Shown here piece by piece: positions 45,683 through 55,850 of a stretch of DNA of 64,000 nucleotides (its first letter is position 1; each line of letters opens with the position of its first letter). Made by a program: the position numbers and the translations under genes. Source of the DNA: Pelistega suis (GTDB taxonomy: Bacteria; Pseudomonadota; Gammaproteobacteria; Burkholderiales; Burkholderiaceae_B); contig NZ_JABGBN010000009.1 of assembly GCF_013133795.1 (NCBI RefSeq), forward strand, positions 1 through 64,000, in the 5' to 3' direction. The notes beneath the pieces are model-generated. The model did no database searches and was not told the origin of the DNA. It saw only the letters and a program-made list of their open reading frames with translations.

Positions 45683-47215
45683 TTATTTATTGCGATAACT
45701 ATCGGATACCATTTCAAAACCAAATAAGCGGCATTCGATATCACCATTGAAAACAGGGGTGCGACGGTTAGGTTTTAAACGTAATTTTTTGGGAAAATCC
45801 ATATCATTGGTAATTACATGAACATGCCAATTGGCAAAGGAGTTCTTCAGTACACTAGACCAGTCACGCCAGAATGTTTCATCTTCGGCGCCTAAACGCT
45901 CACCATAAGGAGGATTGGTAATCAGAAAACCTGGGGTGTTGGTAGGCGCTGTTGCTTTTAAAGCATTACCTACACTAAAACGCACGCTATGCTCAGATAA
46001 TTTTGCGCGTCCTAAGTTAGCTTGGGCAGCTTGGATAACGGAACTATCTAAGTCTGAACCAAACAGTGGGATTTCGACATCACGAAGAATATTATCGAAA
46101 GCTTGCTCTTTAAGTTCTGCCCATGTTTTACGATTCATGCCACGTAAGCGCTCAAAGGCAAATGGACGATTAATGCCCGGTGGAATGCCACGAGCAATCC
46201 ATGCCGCCTCAATCAAGATAGTACCGCTACCGCAAAATGGATCAAATAAGGGTTGGCTAGGATCCCAGCCAGCGAGTGCCAAAATACCTGCAGCAAGATT
46301 TTCACGCAAAGGAGCTTGTCCTTTGTCATAACGCCAACCACGTTTAAAAAGCGATTCGCCAGAAGTATCGAGATAGAGGGTAGCCGATTCACTATCAAGG
46401 AATAGGTGAACTTTGGCATCAGGACGAACAGTATCGATATTAGGGCGTTGTCCTTCTAAGTCGCGGAGATGGTCGACAATACCGTCTTTAGCGCGTAGGT
46501 TACAAAACTGTAAGCTCTGCATAGGGCTACGAATGGCGGATGTATCGACCCGCAATGTCTGCTCTGCACCAAACCAACGCTCCCATGGGACTTGTCGTGC
46601 TAATTCGTAAATCTCATCTTCATCGCTAACTTTAGCGTAAGCAACTTGTACGAGGATGCGTGTGGCTAAACGTGAGTAGAGATTGGCTTTCATGACACCC
46701 GTCCAATCGGTGCTAAATGAACACCCTGAACGTCCTGTTTTGATCTTGTCAAAACCCAGAGCCTCTAGCTCAGCAGCTAATGCTTGCTCTAAACCAATAG
46801 GGCATGGGGCAAAAACAGGAAACGTATCCCCTTGGTAGCTAGGGTAAGTGGTAGGTGCCACAAAATCTGATTTAGGTTTAAAACGACTACCCGGACGTCC
46901 GCCACCGGCAAGACGATCCTCTAAACTTTGGCGATGGCGTGAGTAGCCTGCTGTACGTGGACGTTTATAGCCTTCTTCTTCATAGCGGTCATAGCGCTCA
47001 TTACGTTCTAGACGGTCGAAACTGCGTGCTTTACGCTCTGTACGAGGTGGTTTTGCAACGGCAGCGGCAGCACTTTCAGCTACTTGCTTTGTGATTTCAT
47101 TGATAGCCACATTACGCGCTCGAGCACCTGTGCGTAGACGAGGTTTTTCTGTACCTGTAGCGTTATTGCGTTTAAGGCTAATGCTAAGCTTTTTACGAGG
47201 GGTTTCTTCTGACAT
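45683..47215 (-). CDS. rlmL: THUMP-domain RNA methyltransferase (RlmL type)
   Basis: 510 residues. A basic, Arg/Tyr-rich N-terminal extension (~1-125, many R-x-E-R blocks, probably disordered) is unusual compared with E. coli RlmL. A THUMP RNA-binding domain (~130-290) and a Rossmann methyltransferase domain with LFDPFCGSGTILIEAAW and the N2-guanine motif NPPYGERL follow. Expected reaction: m2G2445 in 23S rRNA. The RlmK half of the enterobacterial fusion is absent, as usual in betaproteobacteria. Part of the minus-strand run hemJ-rlmL-RDD. Confidence 0.88.
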   Translation of the reverse strand: MSEETPRKKLSISLKRNNATGTEKPRLRTGARARNVAINEITKQVAESAAAAVAKPPRTERKARSFDRLERNERYDRYEEEGYKRPRTAGYSRHRQSLEDRLAGGGRPGSRFKPKSDFVAPTTYPSYQGDTFPVFAPCPIGLEQALAAELEALGFDKIKTGRSGCSFSTDWTGVMKANLYSRLATRILVQVAYAKVSDEDEIYELARQVPWERWFGAEQTLRVDTSAIRSPMQSLQFCNLRAKDGIVDHLRDLEGQRPNIDTVRPDAKVHLFLDSESATLYLDTSGESLFKRGWRYDKGQAPLRENLAAGILALAGWDPSQPLFDPFCGSGTILIEAAWIARGIPPGINRPFAFERLRGMNRKTWAELKEQAFDNILRDVEIPLFGSDLDSSVIQAAQANLGRAKLSEHSVRFSVGNALKATAPTNTPGFLITNPPYGERLGAEDETFWRDWSSVLKNSFANWHVHVITNDMDFPKKLRLKPNRRTPVFNGDIECRLFGFEMVSDSYRNK

Positions 47216-47220
47216 AGTTT

Positions 47221-47649
47221 TTAAAAGGGTTTAATCATCACTAGCGCAACAACAGCAAGCAATAAAGGTAAGGGAATTTCGTTATACCAACGAAAGAAAA
47301 TATGTGATCGTGTATTTTGCTTTTGTTCAAATTGGCGATGGATTCTAAAACAAGAATAGTGGAATAGCATGAGAAATGCCACAAAGAGCAATTTAGCGTG
47401 TAGCCACCCCATCCCACTACCTATTTTAAACTGAATCATTAACCAAAGACCAAAAATAATCGCAGGAACAGCAATAATGGTCATAAAACGCAGTAGACGT
47501 TTAGACATGCCGAGAAGGTAATCGTAAATCACAGGATTATGTTGGTTTTGTGCAAGATTGACGAAAATACGAGGTAAATAAAATAACCCTGCAAACCACG
47601 AAATAACAAAAATGAGATGTAATACTTTTAACCATAAATAAAGCATCAT
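47221..47649 (-). CDS. hemJ: HemJ-like protoporphyrinogen oxidase (CopD/UPF0093 family)
   Basis: 142 residues with four membrane helices. The N-terminal WLKVLHLIFVISWFAGLFYL carries the conserved His and W-F-A-G-L-F-Y-L-P-R motif of HemJ; a second family block is GWLHAKLLFVAFLMLFH. HemJ oxidises protoporphyrinogen IX in heme synthesis of bacteria lacking HemG and HemY. It sits 6 bp upstream of rlmL and 6 bp after proA on the same strand. Confidence 0.85.
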   Translation of the reverse strand: MMLYLWLKVLHLIFVISWFAGLFYLPRIFVNLAQNQHNPVIYDYLLGMSKRLLRFMTIIAVPAIIFGLWLMIQFKIGSGMGWLHAKLLFVAFLMLFHYSCFRIHRQFEQKQNTRSHIFFRWYNEIPLPLLLAVVALVMIKPF

Positions 47650-47655
47650 GTTTCC

Positions 47656-48921
47656 TTAAGAACGCATTTGTCCATCACCTGTGAGTACCCATTTGTACGT
47701 TGTTAAACCTTCTACGGCAACAGGTCCTCGAGCATGTAAACGATTGGTTGAGATACCAATTTCTGCTCCTAGTCCATACTCAAAACCATCTGCAAAAACT
47801 GTAGGAAGGTTCACATAGACTCCAGCAGAGTCAACGAGTAATTGAAATTGTCGAGCTGCATGCATATCTTCTGTGATGATGGACTCGGTATGTCCTGAAC
47901 TATATTGTTCGATATGGTTAATAGCTTGTTCTATCGTATCAACAATTTTGATAGCGATAATAGGGGCAAGATATTCCGTTTGCCAATCAAACTCTGAAGC
48001 AGGTGTAGCACTAGGGATAATTTCTAGTGTACGAGGACAGCCACGCATTTCGACAGATTTTTCTGTGAATTTTTGAGCTAACGTAGGTAAGACTTGAGAG
48101 GCAATATCTTGGTGGACTAATAGGGTTTCTAATGAGCCACAAATACCATAACGATAGGTTTTTGCATGGAAAGCTAACTCAATCGCCATATCAAGGTTGG
48201 CACTACGATCCAAATACATATGGCAATTGCCATCTAAGTGCATAATTAACGGTACTTTGGCCTCATTGGCTAAACGCTGTAACAGACCTTTGCCACCACG
48301 AGGAATAATAACATCAATATAGTCAGTCATGGTGACTAAATGCCCAACAGCAGCACGGTCTGTTGTAGGAATAATTTGAACAGCAGCATCAGGTAAGCCG
48401 GCATAGGCTAGGGCTTCTTTAATCAAAGAGGCGAGGGCTGTATTGGAATAAAAAGCTTCACTACCACCACGGAGAATAGCGACATTACCGGCTTTTAAAC
48501 AGAGTGCTGCTGCGTCAATCGTCACATTAGGACGAGACTCATAAATAATACCGATGACACCAAGAGGAATGGTCATTTTGGCAATTTGCATACCATTGGG
48601 GAGAATACGAGTCGAGCTCAAACTACCGATAGGGTCATCTAAATGTGCAATTTGTCGTACACCCGCGACCATTGTTTGAATAGACTTATCAGAGAGGGTG
48701 AGTCGGTCTAATAAAGCCGGCGTAAGTCCATTTTCTTTTGCTGCAGCAAGGTCTTTGGCATTTTCTGCTTTTAGATAATCTGCATTTTCTTGAATTTTAT
48801 CGGCTAGATAGAGTAGCGCTTTGATTTTTTGTTGTTGTGAAACAGCGCGCATTGCTTTTGCGGCAGCTTTGGCTTGTTGGCCAATAGTTTGCATAGTATC
48901 GTGTAGTGAAGAAGTTGTCAT
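47656..48921 (-). CDS. proA: Gamma-glutamyl phosphate reductase
   Basis: NADPH-dependent second step of proline synthesis. 421 residues, full length. ALDH-like fold with [26 protein letters not shown] near 112-137, [12 protein letters not shown], the catalytic Cys in [16 protein letters not shown], and [20 protein letters not shown] near the end. proB is not adjacent. The holA gene lies 34 bp upstream on the same strand. Confidence 0.96.
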   Translation of the reverse strand: MTTSSLHDTMQTIGQQAKAAAKAMRAVSQQQKIKALLYLADKIQENADYLKAENAKDLAAAKENGLTPALLDRLTLSDKSIQTMVAGVRQIAHLDDPIGSLSSTRILPNGMQIAKMTIPLGVIGIIYESRPNVTIDAAALCLKAGNVAILRGGSEAFYSNTALASLIKEALAYAGLPDAAVQIIPTTDRAAVGHLVTMTDYIDVIIPRGGKGLLQRLANEAKVPLIMHLDGNCHMYLDRSANLDMAIELAFHAKTYRYGICGSLETLLVHQDIASQVLPTLAQKFTEKSVEMRGCPRTLEIIPSATPASEFDWQTEYLAPIIAIKIVDTIEQAINHIEQYSSGHTESIITEDMHAARQFQLLVDSAGVYVNLPTVFADGFEYGLGAEIGISTNRLHARGPVAVEGLTTYKWVLTGDGQMRS

Positions 48922-48955
48922 ACGAGTTACCTTTTGTGGTATGCATCGAAAAAAT

Positions 48956-50008
48956 TTAAAGAGTACCGTTTTCTGCTGTTTTAACGATTAAGCGTTGAAG
49001 CTCTTGCCATGCATCTTTTTGACGACCCTCAACGGGATAGCCCTTAAATAAGCGATCAATATCGCTGGCATGTTGGACTAAGCCCATAATTTTAGGCAAA
49101 CTAAGTCGATTTAATGCTCCGTTAAATAAACCTTGGCGTGAGCTAAAAATACGCAGTGAACTCATTGCTTGAGTGATATTACCGCCACTACGTTTAGTTT
49201 GTGCTAATGTATAGAGAGTACGAATCTCTCGAGCAATCATGGCTAAAATCATCGGTAATGCTTCACCTTCATCTTTAAGACTTTGGAGAATGCGTGTACT
49301 ACGTTTGGCATCACCAGCCAGCATAGCATCGGTGAGTTGAAACACATCAAACTTCGCTGAGTCCGCTACTGCTTGTTGAATACTTTGTATATCAATATGT
49401 CCTTGGGGATGAATAAGACCGAGTTTTAGGATTTCCTGATGTGCAGCAAATAAATTGCCTTCAACTTTTTCAACAATAAAATTCAGAGCGTCAGCGTCAA
49501 TTTGTTGAGATTGTAGTGCTAATTTTTGTTTAATCCAATTAGGTAATTGTGCACGACTAATCTGTGGAATATCGATGAGGATGGCAGCACTTTCAATCGC
49601 TTTAAACCATTTACTGTCCAACGTTTTTTTATCCAGTTTAGGAAGGCTCAAAATGATAGTAATATCTTGCATAGCACCTTGCTGAACTTGTTCAGACAAT
49701 AGGGTGAGTGCTGGTCCACCTAGACGCCCCGGTTTGCCGCTAGGCATGGTAATTTCTAGGATTTTTTGTTCAGCAAAAAGAGACGTACTTTGTACGTTTT
49801 CTTGGATTTTATGCCAAGGACCGTTAGCCTCTAGGACAAGACTGATACGCTCACTAAAGCCTAGCTGTCGACAGTGTTGGCGGATAAGGTCGATTACCTC
49901 GTTGCGTAATAGAAGTTCCTCTCCCATGACACAGTAGAAATTATCGACCTTATTACCTAACTTTTGCAGATATTGTGCAAAAGCATCGTAGCGTATTTTA
50001 GTTGCCAT
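48956..50008 (-). CDS. holA: DNA polymerase III subunit delta
   Basis: Opens the beta sliding clamp as part of the clamp loader. 350 residues. N-terminal [20 protein letters not shown]; the AAA-like core; [20 protein letters not shown]; then the C-terminal collar domain with [22 protein letters not shown]. Placed as in the conserved leuS-lptE-holA operon, 3 bp after lptE. Confidence 0.94.
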   Translation of the reverse strand: MATKIRYDAFAQYLQKLGNKVDNFYCVMGEELLLRNEVIDLIRQHCRQLGFSERISLVLEANGPWHKIQENVQSTSLFAEQKILEITMPSGKPGRLGGPALTLLSEQVQQGAMQDITIILSLPKLDKKTLDSKWFKAIESAAILIDIPQISRAQLPNWIKQKLALQSQQIDADALNFIVEKVEGNLFAAHQEILKLGLIHPQGHIDIQSIQQAVADSAKFDVFQLTDAMLAGDAKRSTRILQSLKDEGEALPMILAMIAREIRTLYTLAQTKRSGGNITQAMSSLRIFSSRQGLFNGALNRLSLPKIMGLVQHASDIDRLFKGYPVEGRQKDAWQELQRLIVKTAENGTL

Positions 50009-50011
50009 CTC

Positions 50012-50554
50012 TTATTTTGAAGGATTTAATTGACGATAACGATGTATTAAATCCTCAGATGTAATACGACGATAAAGTCGTTCGGCAATACTCTTTTCCA
50101 TATTGTTATAAATAAGCACCATTTCCGCCGATTTTGCTGACGATTCTTGCTCATCATAAGGAAGTAATTGTGAGGCAGTTAGTATGGTAGGTTCTATAAG
50201 CACATTTCCAGCTATATCAGAAACGCTAAATTGGAAAGTTAGACCAAGTTCGTATTCTTCGACAGCACCGTCAGCATCAAGAGAAACCTCTGTACGAGTG
50301 CGATTAAGTGCTAACTGAGTAATAATCAGCTCAGCCTGTTGTGGACTGTCCACCATTACGGTTTTAGGAGAGCTTGCTTTAAGCAGACGGTAGATATAAA
50401 TACCGAAACTCGAGTTACGCGAAATATTGCTATAAATCGAGGTAAAAGGTAAGTCTGTCTGACCGCGCATCTTAAACCCACAGCCTGTTAATAGCAGACT
50501 TAGCATAAGAAAGCCGACTAAATAACGGCGGGTAGTTAGAAAATGTTTAAGCAT
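50012..50554 (-). CDS. lptE: LPS-assembly lipoprotein LptE
   Basis: Plug of the LptD LPS translocon in the outer membrane. 180 residues. Lipoprotein signal with LLLTGCGFKMRG (lipobox Cys ~25), which is the LptE N-terminal signature; then a small mixed alpha-beta domain. Lies between leuS and holA as in most proteobacteria. Confidence 0.92.
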   Translation of the reverse strand: MLKHFLTTRRYLVGFLMLSLLLTGCGFKMRGQTDLPFTSIYSNISRNSSFGIYIYRLLKASSPKTVMVDSPQQAELIITQLALNRTRTEVSLDADGAVEEYELGLTFQFSVSDIAGNVLIEPTILTASQLLPYDEQESSAKSAEMVLIYNNMEKSIAERLYRRITSEDLIHRYRQLNPSK

Positions 50555-50584
50555 AAAGCAACTCCTTATTTAGTTATTCAGGGG

Positions 50585-53242
50585 TTAGCCTACGACGTTA
50601 ACGAGTTTGCCGGGAACAACGATAACGCGTTTTGGTGCACGCCCCTCAAGATGCTTGGTAATTTGGTGGTGTGCTAATGCTAAATGCTCGATATCTTCTT
50701 TAGAAGCACCATTCGGGACCATAATAGAGCCACGTAATTTACCGTTAATTTGTAGCATCATTTCAATTTCATCAGCGACAAGAGCTGATTCATCGACTTC
50801 TGGCCAAGGCGCATCTAATAAATCACCATAGATTTTATCGTAGCCTAAATCCTGCCATAATTGATAAGTAATGTGAGGCACGGCAGGGTATAGCATACGT
50901 AATAAGATACCGATGATTTCTTTGAGAGCGGCATCACTATATTCAGACTGCTCTAGTTTGGCGTCCTCAATAGCGTTTAGGAGTTTCATATTGGCAGAAA
51001 CCACCGTATTGTACTGCATGCGCTCATAGTCATAATTGGCTTGACGTAATAACTGATGTGCTGTTAAGCGAAGTTGTTTAACTTCTTTCGGTGCATGGCT
51101 AAAGTCGGGTAAAGTAACTGGCGCACGAGCAACGATATCTTTGTGGTTATACGCCATTACCCATAGGCGGCGCAAGAAACGGTTTGAGCCATCAACGCCT
51201 GTAGTAGACCATTCGAGCGTTTGCTCTGGAGGGCTTGCAAACATGACAAATAGGCGCGCCGTATCTGCACCCATCGTATCGATAATAGATTGAGGGTCTA
51301 CACCGTTATTTTTTGATTTAGACATGGTGCCGATACCTGCATAGGTCACCTCTAGACCATCTTCAAGAGACTTAGCGCCGATAATTTGACCACGATCACC
51401 ATAGATGTTTTCGACTTTATCTGGCCAGAAATACTCAATCCCACCTTTTTCGTTACGGCGAGTATAGATATGGTTTAATACCATGCCTTGAGTAAGTAGG
51501 TTAGTAAAAGGTTCGTCATATTTGACTAAGCCTAGGTCACGAGAGACTTTTGACCAGAAACGTGCATAAAGCAAGTGCATCACAGCGTGTTCGATACCAC
51601 CAATATATTGATCCATTGGCATCCAGTAATCATTGCGAGCATCAAACATAGCTTCAGAATTACCGGGAGAGGTATAGCGCATAAAATACCATGAAGAGTC
51701 TACAAAAGTATCCATGGTATCTGTCTCACGACGAGCATCTTGACCGCATTTAGGACATTGGCATTTTAAGAAAGATTCAGATTTGTTGAGTGGATTACCT
51801 GTGCCGTCAGGAATGAGGTCTTCGGGTAATACGACGGGTAAATCTTTTTCTGGAACAGGTACTGGTCCGCAGTCTGGACAATGGATAATAGGGATTGGTG
51901 TACCCCAATAACGTTGGCGAGAGATACCCCAGTCACGTAAACGCCATGTGGTTTGTTTTTCGCCAAGACCTTTGTCGCTTAATGTGTTTGCAACAACATC
52001 GACGGCTTGCTTGTAATTAAGACCATCTAGTGAGCCTGAATTAACACAAACGCCTTGTTGTTTATCACCATACCATTCTTGCCATTGGTCGGCTGAATAG
52101 TCTTTGCCTTCAATGGCAACGACCTGTTTGATAGCGAGATGATACTTTTTAGCAAAGGCAAAGTCGCGTTCATCATGTGCAGGAACACCCATCACAGCGC
52201 CATCACCATAGCTCATCAGAACATAGTTACCGACCCAGACTTCGATTTGTTCACCAGTAAGGGGATGTGTAACGAATAGTCCTGTTGGTACGCCTTCTTT
52301 TTCTTTGGTGGCCATTTCTGCTTCTGTGGTGCCACCTAATTTGGCCTGCTCGATAAAGGCTGTGAGGGTAGGGTTGCGACGTGCCGCTTCGGTAGCGAGT
52401 GGGTGCTCAGGAGCAACAGCGCAGAATGTCACACCCATAATCGTATCGGGACGTGTGGTAAAGACATATAAGCGACCGTCTTGGATAAGATTACCAGCCT
52501 CATCTTTAATGTCGTGAGGGAAGGCAAAACGCACGCCTTCACTCTTGCCTAGCCAGTTTTCTTGCATCACGCGAACACGCTCTGGCCAACCATCCATTTT
52601 GTGTTTGACGCAGTCAAGAAGCTCTTCAGCGTAATCTGTAATACGGAGGTAATAGCCCGGGATTTCACGTTTTTCAACCAAAGCACCAGAACGCCAACCA
52701 CGACCATCAACGACTTGTTCATTGGCTAATACCGTTTGATCAACAGGGTCCCAGTTTACGACTTGTGTTTTACGGTAAGCAATGCCTTTTTCTAGCATTT
52801 TGAGGAACATCCATTGGTTCCAACGATAGTATTCTGGGTCACAAGCGGTCATCTCGCGTGACCAGTCAATTGCCAAGCCCATTGATTTTAATTGTTTTTT
52901 CATATAATCAATGTTGGCATATGTCCATTGTGCCGGCGGTACTTTAGATTTAATGGCAGCATTTTCCGCAGGCATACCGAAAGCATCCCACCCCATAGGC
53001 ATAAGGACATTGTAGCCTTTCATGCGTAGTTGGCGAGCGAGCATATCATTGATAGTGTAGTTACGTACGTGCCCCATATGCAGTTTGCCACTTGGATACG
53101 GTAACATCGAACAAGCGTAGTACTTAGGCTTGTCATTACCGTTTTTGTCTTTGGCATATTCAGTTACACGGTATACATCACCGTCTGCCCATTGTTTTTG
53201 TGCATTTTTTTCAACAACTTGGGGTTGGTATTGTTCTAACAT
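50585..53242 (-). CDS. leuS: Leucyl-tRNA synthetase
   Basis: Class I synthetase charging tRNA-Leu. 885 residues from ATG 53242 ([12 protein letters not shown]); the open frame extends 29 codons further upstream but those are not typical. HIGH-type motif [14 protein letters not shown] near 50, the editing CP1 domain with [12 protein letters not shown] and the Asp-containing [10 protein letters not shown], a zinc region CPDCGPVPV / CQCPKCG, and the KMSKS-type [13 protein letters not shown]. First gene of leuS-lptE-holA. Confidence 0.97.
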   Translation of the reverse strand: MLEQYQPQVVEKNAQKQWADGDVYRVTEYAKDKNGNDKPKYYACSMLPYPSGKLHMGHVRNYTINDMLARQLRMKGYNVLMPMGWDAFGMPAENAAIKSKVPPAQWTYANIDYMKKQLKSMGLAIDWSREMTACDPEYYRWNQWMFLKMLEKGIAYRKTQVVNWDPVDQTVLANEQVVDGRGWRSGALVEKREIPGYYLRITDYAEELLDCVKHKMDGWPERVRVMQENWLGKSEGVRFAFPHDIKDEAGNLIQDGRLYVFTTRPDTIMGVTFCAVAPEHPLATEAARRNPTLTAFIEQAKLGGTTEAEMATKEKEGVPTGLFVTHPLTGEQIEVWVGNYVLMSYGDGAVMGVPAHDERDFAFAKKYHLAIKQVVAIEGKDYSADQWQEWYGDKQQGVCVNSGSLDGLNYKQAVDVVANTLSDKGLGEKQTTWRLRDWGISRQRYWGTPIPIIHCPDCGPVPVPEKDLPVVLPEDLIPDGTGNPLNKSESFLKCQCPKCGQDARRETDTMDTFVDSSWYFMRYTSPGNSEAMFDARNDYWMPMDQYIGGIEHAVMHLLYARFWSKVSRDLGLVKYDEPFTNLLTQGMVLNHIYTRRNEKGGIEYFWPDKVENIYGDRGQIIGAKSLEDGLEVTYAGIGTMSKSKNNGVDPQSIIDTMGADTARLFVMFASPPEQTLEWSTTGVDGSNRFLRRLWVMAYNHKDIVARAPVTLPDFSHAPKEVKQLRLTAHQLLRQANYDYERMQYNTVVSANMKLLNAIEDAKLEQSEYSDAALKEIIGILLRMLYPAVPHITYQLWQDLGYDKIYGDLLDAPWPEVDESALVADEIEMMLQINGKLRGSIMVPNGASKEDIEHLALAHHQITKHLEGRAPKRVIVVPGKLVNVVG

Positions 53243-53622
53243 AGTTATAAAACTCAATGAAAGCGAATAATCAATAAAATAGCGGCATTTTTGCCTATAA
53301 CGTTCTATTATAGACTGAAAGCTTATCATTTCGGCGATTTTAATGTGGTTTTTTGCTTTCTATAAAATCTGTTACAATGGGTTTGGCTTATATGGTGTTC
53401 TACAGAGTAAAGAATACCTTGGTGCGATTTGAGCCTGTCGTATATTAGGAGTTATTTCTTTTTGCCTTTGGGCTATTTCAATCATTGCTTTCGTATAAGC
53501 ATTTCTTGCGTGGCGTGAACGGATGCACGCGCATTTTTTAACCATAGTGCTACTTTATGGTGTCTCGCTATTATTCTTATTTCTATGAGACCCAGTAAAG
53601 TAGAACTCATTAGGGAGTAAAA
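53243..53622 (+). promoter_or_regulatory. BCCT transporter upstream region with structured leader
   Basis: A possible -10 TACAAT at 53373-53378 would give a leader of ~235 nt. Near its end, GCGTG (53513) pairs with CACGC (53526), extended by TGC/GCA, and is followed by TTTTTT (53534-53539), an intrinsic-terminator-like fold before the gene. Then CTACTTTA (53550) pairs with TAAAGTAG (53596), with inner TGGTGTCTC / GAGACCCA. The SD AGGGAG follows at 53612. The order suggests attenuation; no known riboswitch class was recognised. The leuS promoter should lie at the left end. Confidence 0.45.
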
Positions 53623-55614
53623 ATGAAGACGACTTTTAATCTTAAGGTCTTTATCCCGAGTTTTATCTTTATGATAATCATCGGTGCATTGGGGATGTGG
53701 GTTCCCGAAAAAATGAAAGCCACTTTAGATGTGGCACAACAATTTACTTTTAGCCATTTTAGTTGGTTTTATATTCTGGCTGTTTCGCTGTTTCTTGCGT
53801 TTCTTATTGTGCTTATCTTTAGTAGTTTAGGCGATATTCGTTTAGGTGCGGATGATGAGGATCCAGAATATCCTTTCTTTTCATGGGTAGCCATGCTTTT
53901 TGCTGCCGGTATGGGCGTTGGTCTTATGTATTTTGGTGTTGCTGAGCCGATGATGCATTATGCCTCTCCTATTACAGAGGACAATATTGCTAAGAATGCC
54001 ATGCTCTATACTTTTTTCCATTGGGGTGTACATCCTTGGGCAATTTATGGCACGATGGCATTAGCGTTGGCGTTCTTTGGTTACCGCTATCGCTTACCTT
54101 TGTCATTGCGTTCGACTTTTTACCCTTTGTTGAAAGACAAAATTCATGGTGCAGCAGGGCACGTGATTGATGGATTTGGTCTCTTAGCAACGGTTTTTGG
54201 TATTGTGACTACCTTAGGCTTTAGTGCAATTCAATTAAACTCAGGCTTACAAAATATTGGCTTAGTGAGTGAGATTGGTTTTTCACAACAAGCGATTATT
54301 ATCGTGATTGTGACATCCGTAGCGATTTTATCGGCCGTGTCGGGTGTAGGCAAAGGAGTTCGTCGTTTAAGTGAGATGAATTTGCTATTGGCTTTAGCCT
54401 TGATGTTATTTGTCTTATTTGCAGGGCCAACGGTTAAATTGCTTGCCACATTCGCAGAAAATGCGGGCTACTATATTAGTCATTTAACAGAAATCAGTTT
54501 TAGAACATTTGCGTATGACGATGCTCATCAAGGTTGGTTTACAGGTTGGACGATTCTTTATTGGGCATGGTGGGCATCATGGGCACCTTTTGTAGGCTTA
54601 TTTATTGCACGTATTTCTCGTGGACGTACCGTGCGTGAGTTTGTGATGGGTGTACTCATTGTGCCGACAGCTTTTAGTTTGTTATGGTTTACGATTTTCG
54701 GTAATTCAGGTATTTATTTAAATGAGTTAAGTGGCGGTGTTTTAGCAGAACTGACATCAAAGCCCGAGATTTTATTATTTAAATTCTTAGAGTTTTTCCC
54801 ATTGTCTAGCGTGAGTAGTTTTGTCGCTATGGTGATTTTGGCCTTGTTTTTTATTACCTCAGCAGACTCGGGTATTATTGTTTTAAATAATATTGCCTCA
54901 GGGGGAAGTAGTAAGCCAACACCGAAATGGCAAAGTGTTTTATGGGGTGTTATTCTCATTACGATGGCTATTGCTTTATTGCGTACAGATGGTTTAGGTG
55001 CAGTACAGGCAGTAACGCTATTGGTGGCGCTGCCCTTCGTGGTCATTATGGTGGGAATGTGTGTAAGCTTAATGCGAGGCTTGCGTTCAGATGCACGTTA
55101 TTTTAGTCAAAAACTTAATGCGGGTAGTGTTTTCTGGAGCGGAGACCGTTGGAAACAACGACTTAATCAGATTCTGCACCAGACACAAGAGGATGATATG
55201 GAGAATTTCTTTAAAGATGTTGTCCGTCCCGCTTTTGAAACCTTACGTGCAGAATTGGTGAGTAAACATCAGTTGCAAGTGACGGTAAATCGTATTGATG
55301 AGCCCGAAATGGCGATGGAATTAATCATTGAAAAAGGTCAGTGGCGTAATTTCCTCTACGGTGTCAAAGTACAAACCTCTAAGGCACATGAGGCATTAAA
55401 AGAGGAGAGCGCATTGCCTGGTTTAACTAAGACTGTCGTTCATGAGCCATTTACGTATTTTGGTGATGGTCGCGTCGGTTATGATGTACAGTACATGTCA
55501 AAAGATGAGTTGATTGCCGATATACTAAAACAATATCAGCGCTATTTAAATTTAATGCATAGTGAAGATTTAGCCTTAATCATGAAAGCGCCTATTGATG
55601 GAGAAAATATCTAA
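53623..55614 (+). CDS. BCCT family (betaine/carnitine/choline) transporter
   Basis: 663 residues with 12 membrane helices and a long C-terminal cytoplasmic part (~500-663). Family glycine stretch AAGMGVGLMYFGVAEPMMH near 92-110, and the Trp-rich substrate segment WTILYWAWWASWAPFVGLFIARISRGRT around 300-330. The long C-terminal domain resembles BetT-type, osmotically regulated carriers. Substrate (choline, glycine betaine or another quaternary amine) cannot be decided from sequence alone. No betaine-synthesis genes are adjacent. Its leader is highly structured and its own terminator follows at 55705. Confidence 0.92.
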   Translation: MKTTFNLKVFIPSFIFMIIIGALGMWVPEKMKATLDVAQQFTFSHFSWFYILAVSLFLAFLIVLIFSSLGDIRLGADDEDPEYPFFSWVAMLFAAGMGVGLMYFGVAEPMMHYASPITEDNIAKNAMLYTFFHWGVHPWAIYGTMALALAFFGYRYRLPLSLRSTFYPLLKDKIHGAAGHVIDGFGLLATVFGIVTTLGFSAIQLNSGLQNIGLVSEIGFSQQAIIIVIVTSVAILSAVSGVGKGVRRLSEMNLLLALALMLFVLFAGPTVKLLATFAENAGYYISHLTEISFRTFAYDDAHQGWFTGWTILYWAWWASWAPFVGLFIARISRGRTVREFVMGVLIVPTAFSLLWFTIFGNSGIYLNELSGGVLAELTSKPEILLFKFLEFFPLSSVSSFVAMVILALFFITSADSGIIVLNNIASGGSSKPTPKWQSVLWGVILITMAIALLRTDGLGAVQAVTLLVALPFVVIMVGMCVSLMRGLRSDARYFSQKLNAGSVFWSGDRWKQRLNQILHQTQEDDMENFFKDVVRPAFETLRAELVSKHQLQVTVNRIDEPEMAMELIIEKGQWRNFLYGVKVQTSKAHEALKEESALPGLTKTVVHEPFTYFGDGRVGYDVQYMSKDELIADILKQYQRYLNLMHSEDLALIMKAPIDGENI

Positions 55615-55704
55615 TTTAGGCGTGGATTTTTTAAGGGATAAATGATAAAAATTCTATATCGATAGTTTTTTAGTCTCTCTCTACTTCTCTACTAAAGCAT
55701 GGAT

Positions 55705-55734
55705 AAAGCCCTTCGTTTTGTGACGAAGGGCTTT
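55705..55734. terminator. Terminator after the BCCT gene
   Basis: Perfect 12-bp stem AAAGCCCTTCGT / ACGAAGGGCTTT with a 6-nt loop, followed by GTATTTG. Confidence 0.8.
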
Positions 55735-55850
55735 GTATTTGTGGTGATTAAAAATGCTCGTAGTACTCTAGTGATTACTACTAATTTTCAAGGGCATTAA
55801 TCCTTTATATAGTAGAAGTATTACATCAAAATATAGTCAGAGGAGCTGAT

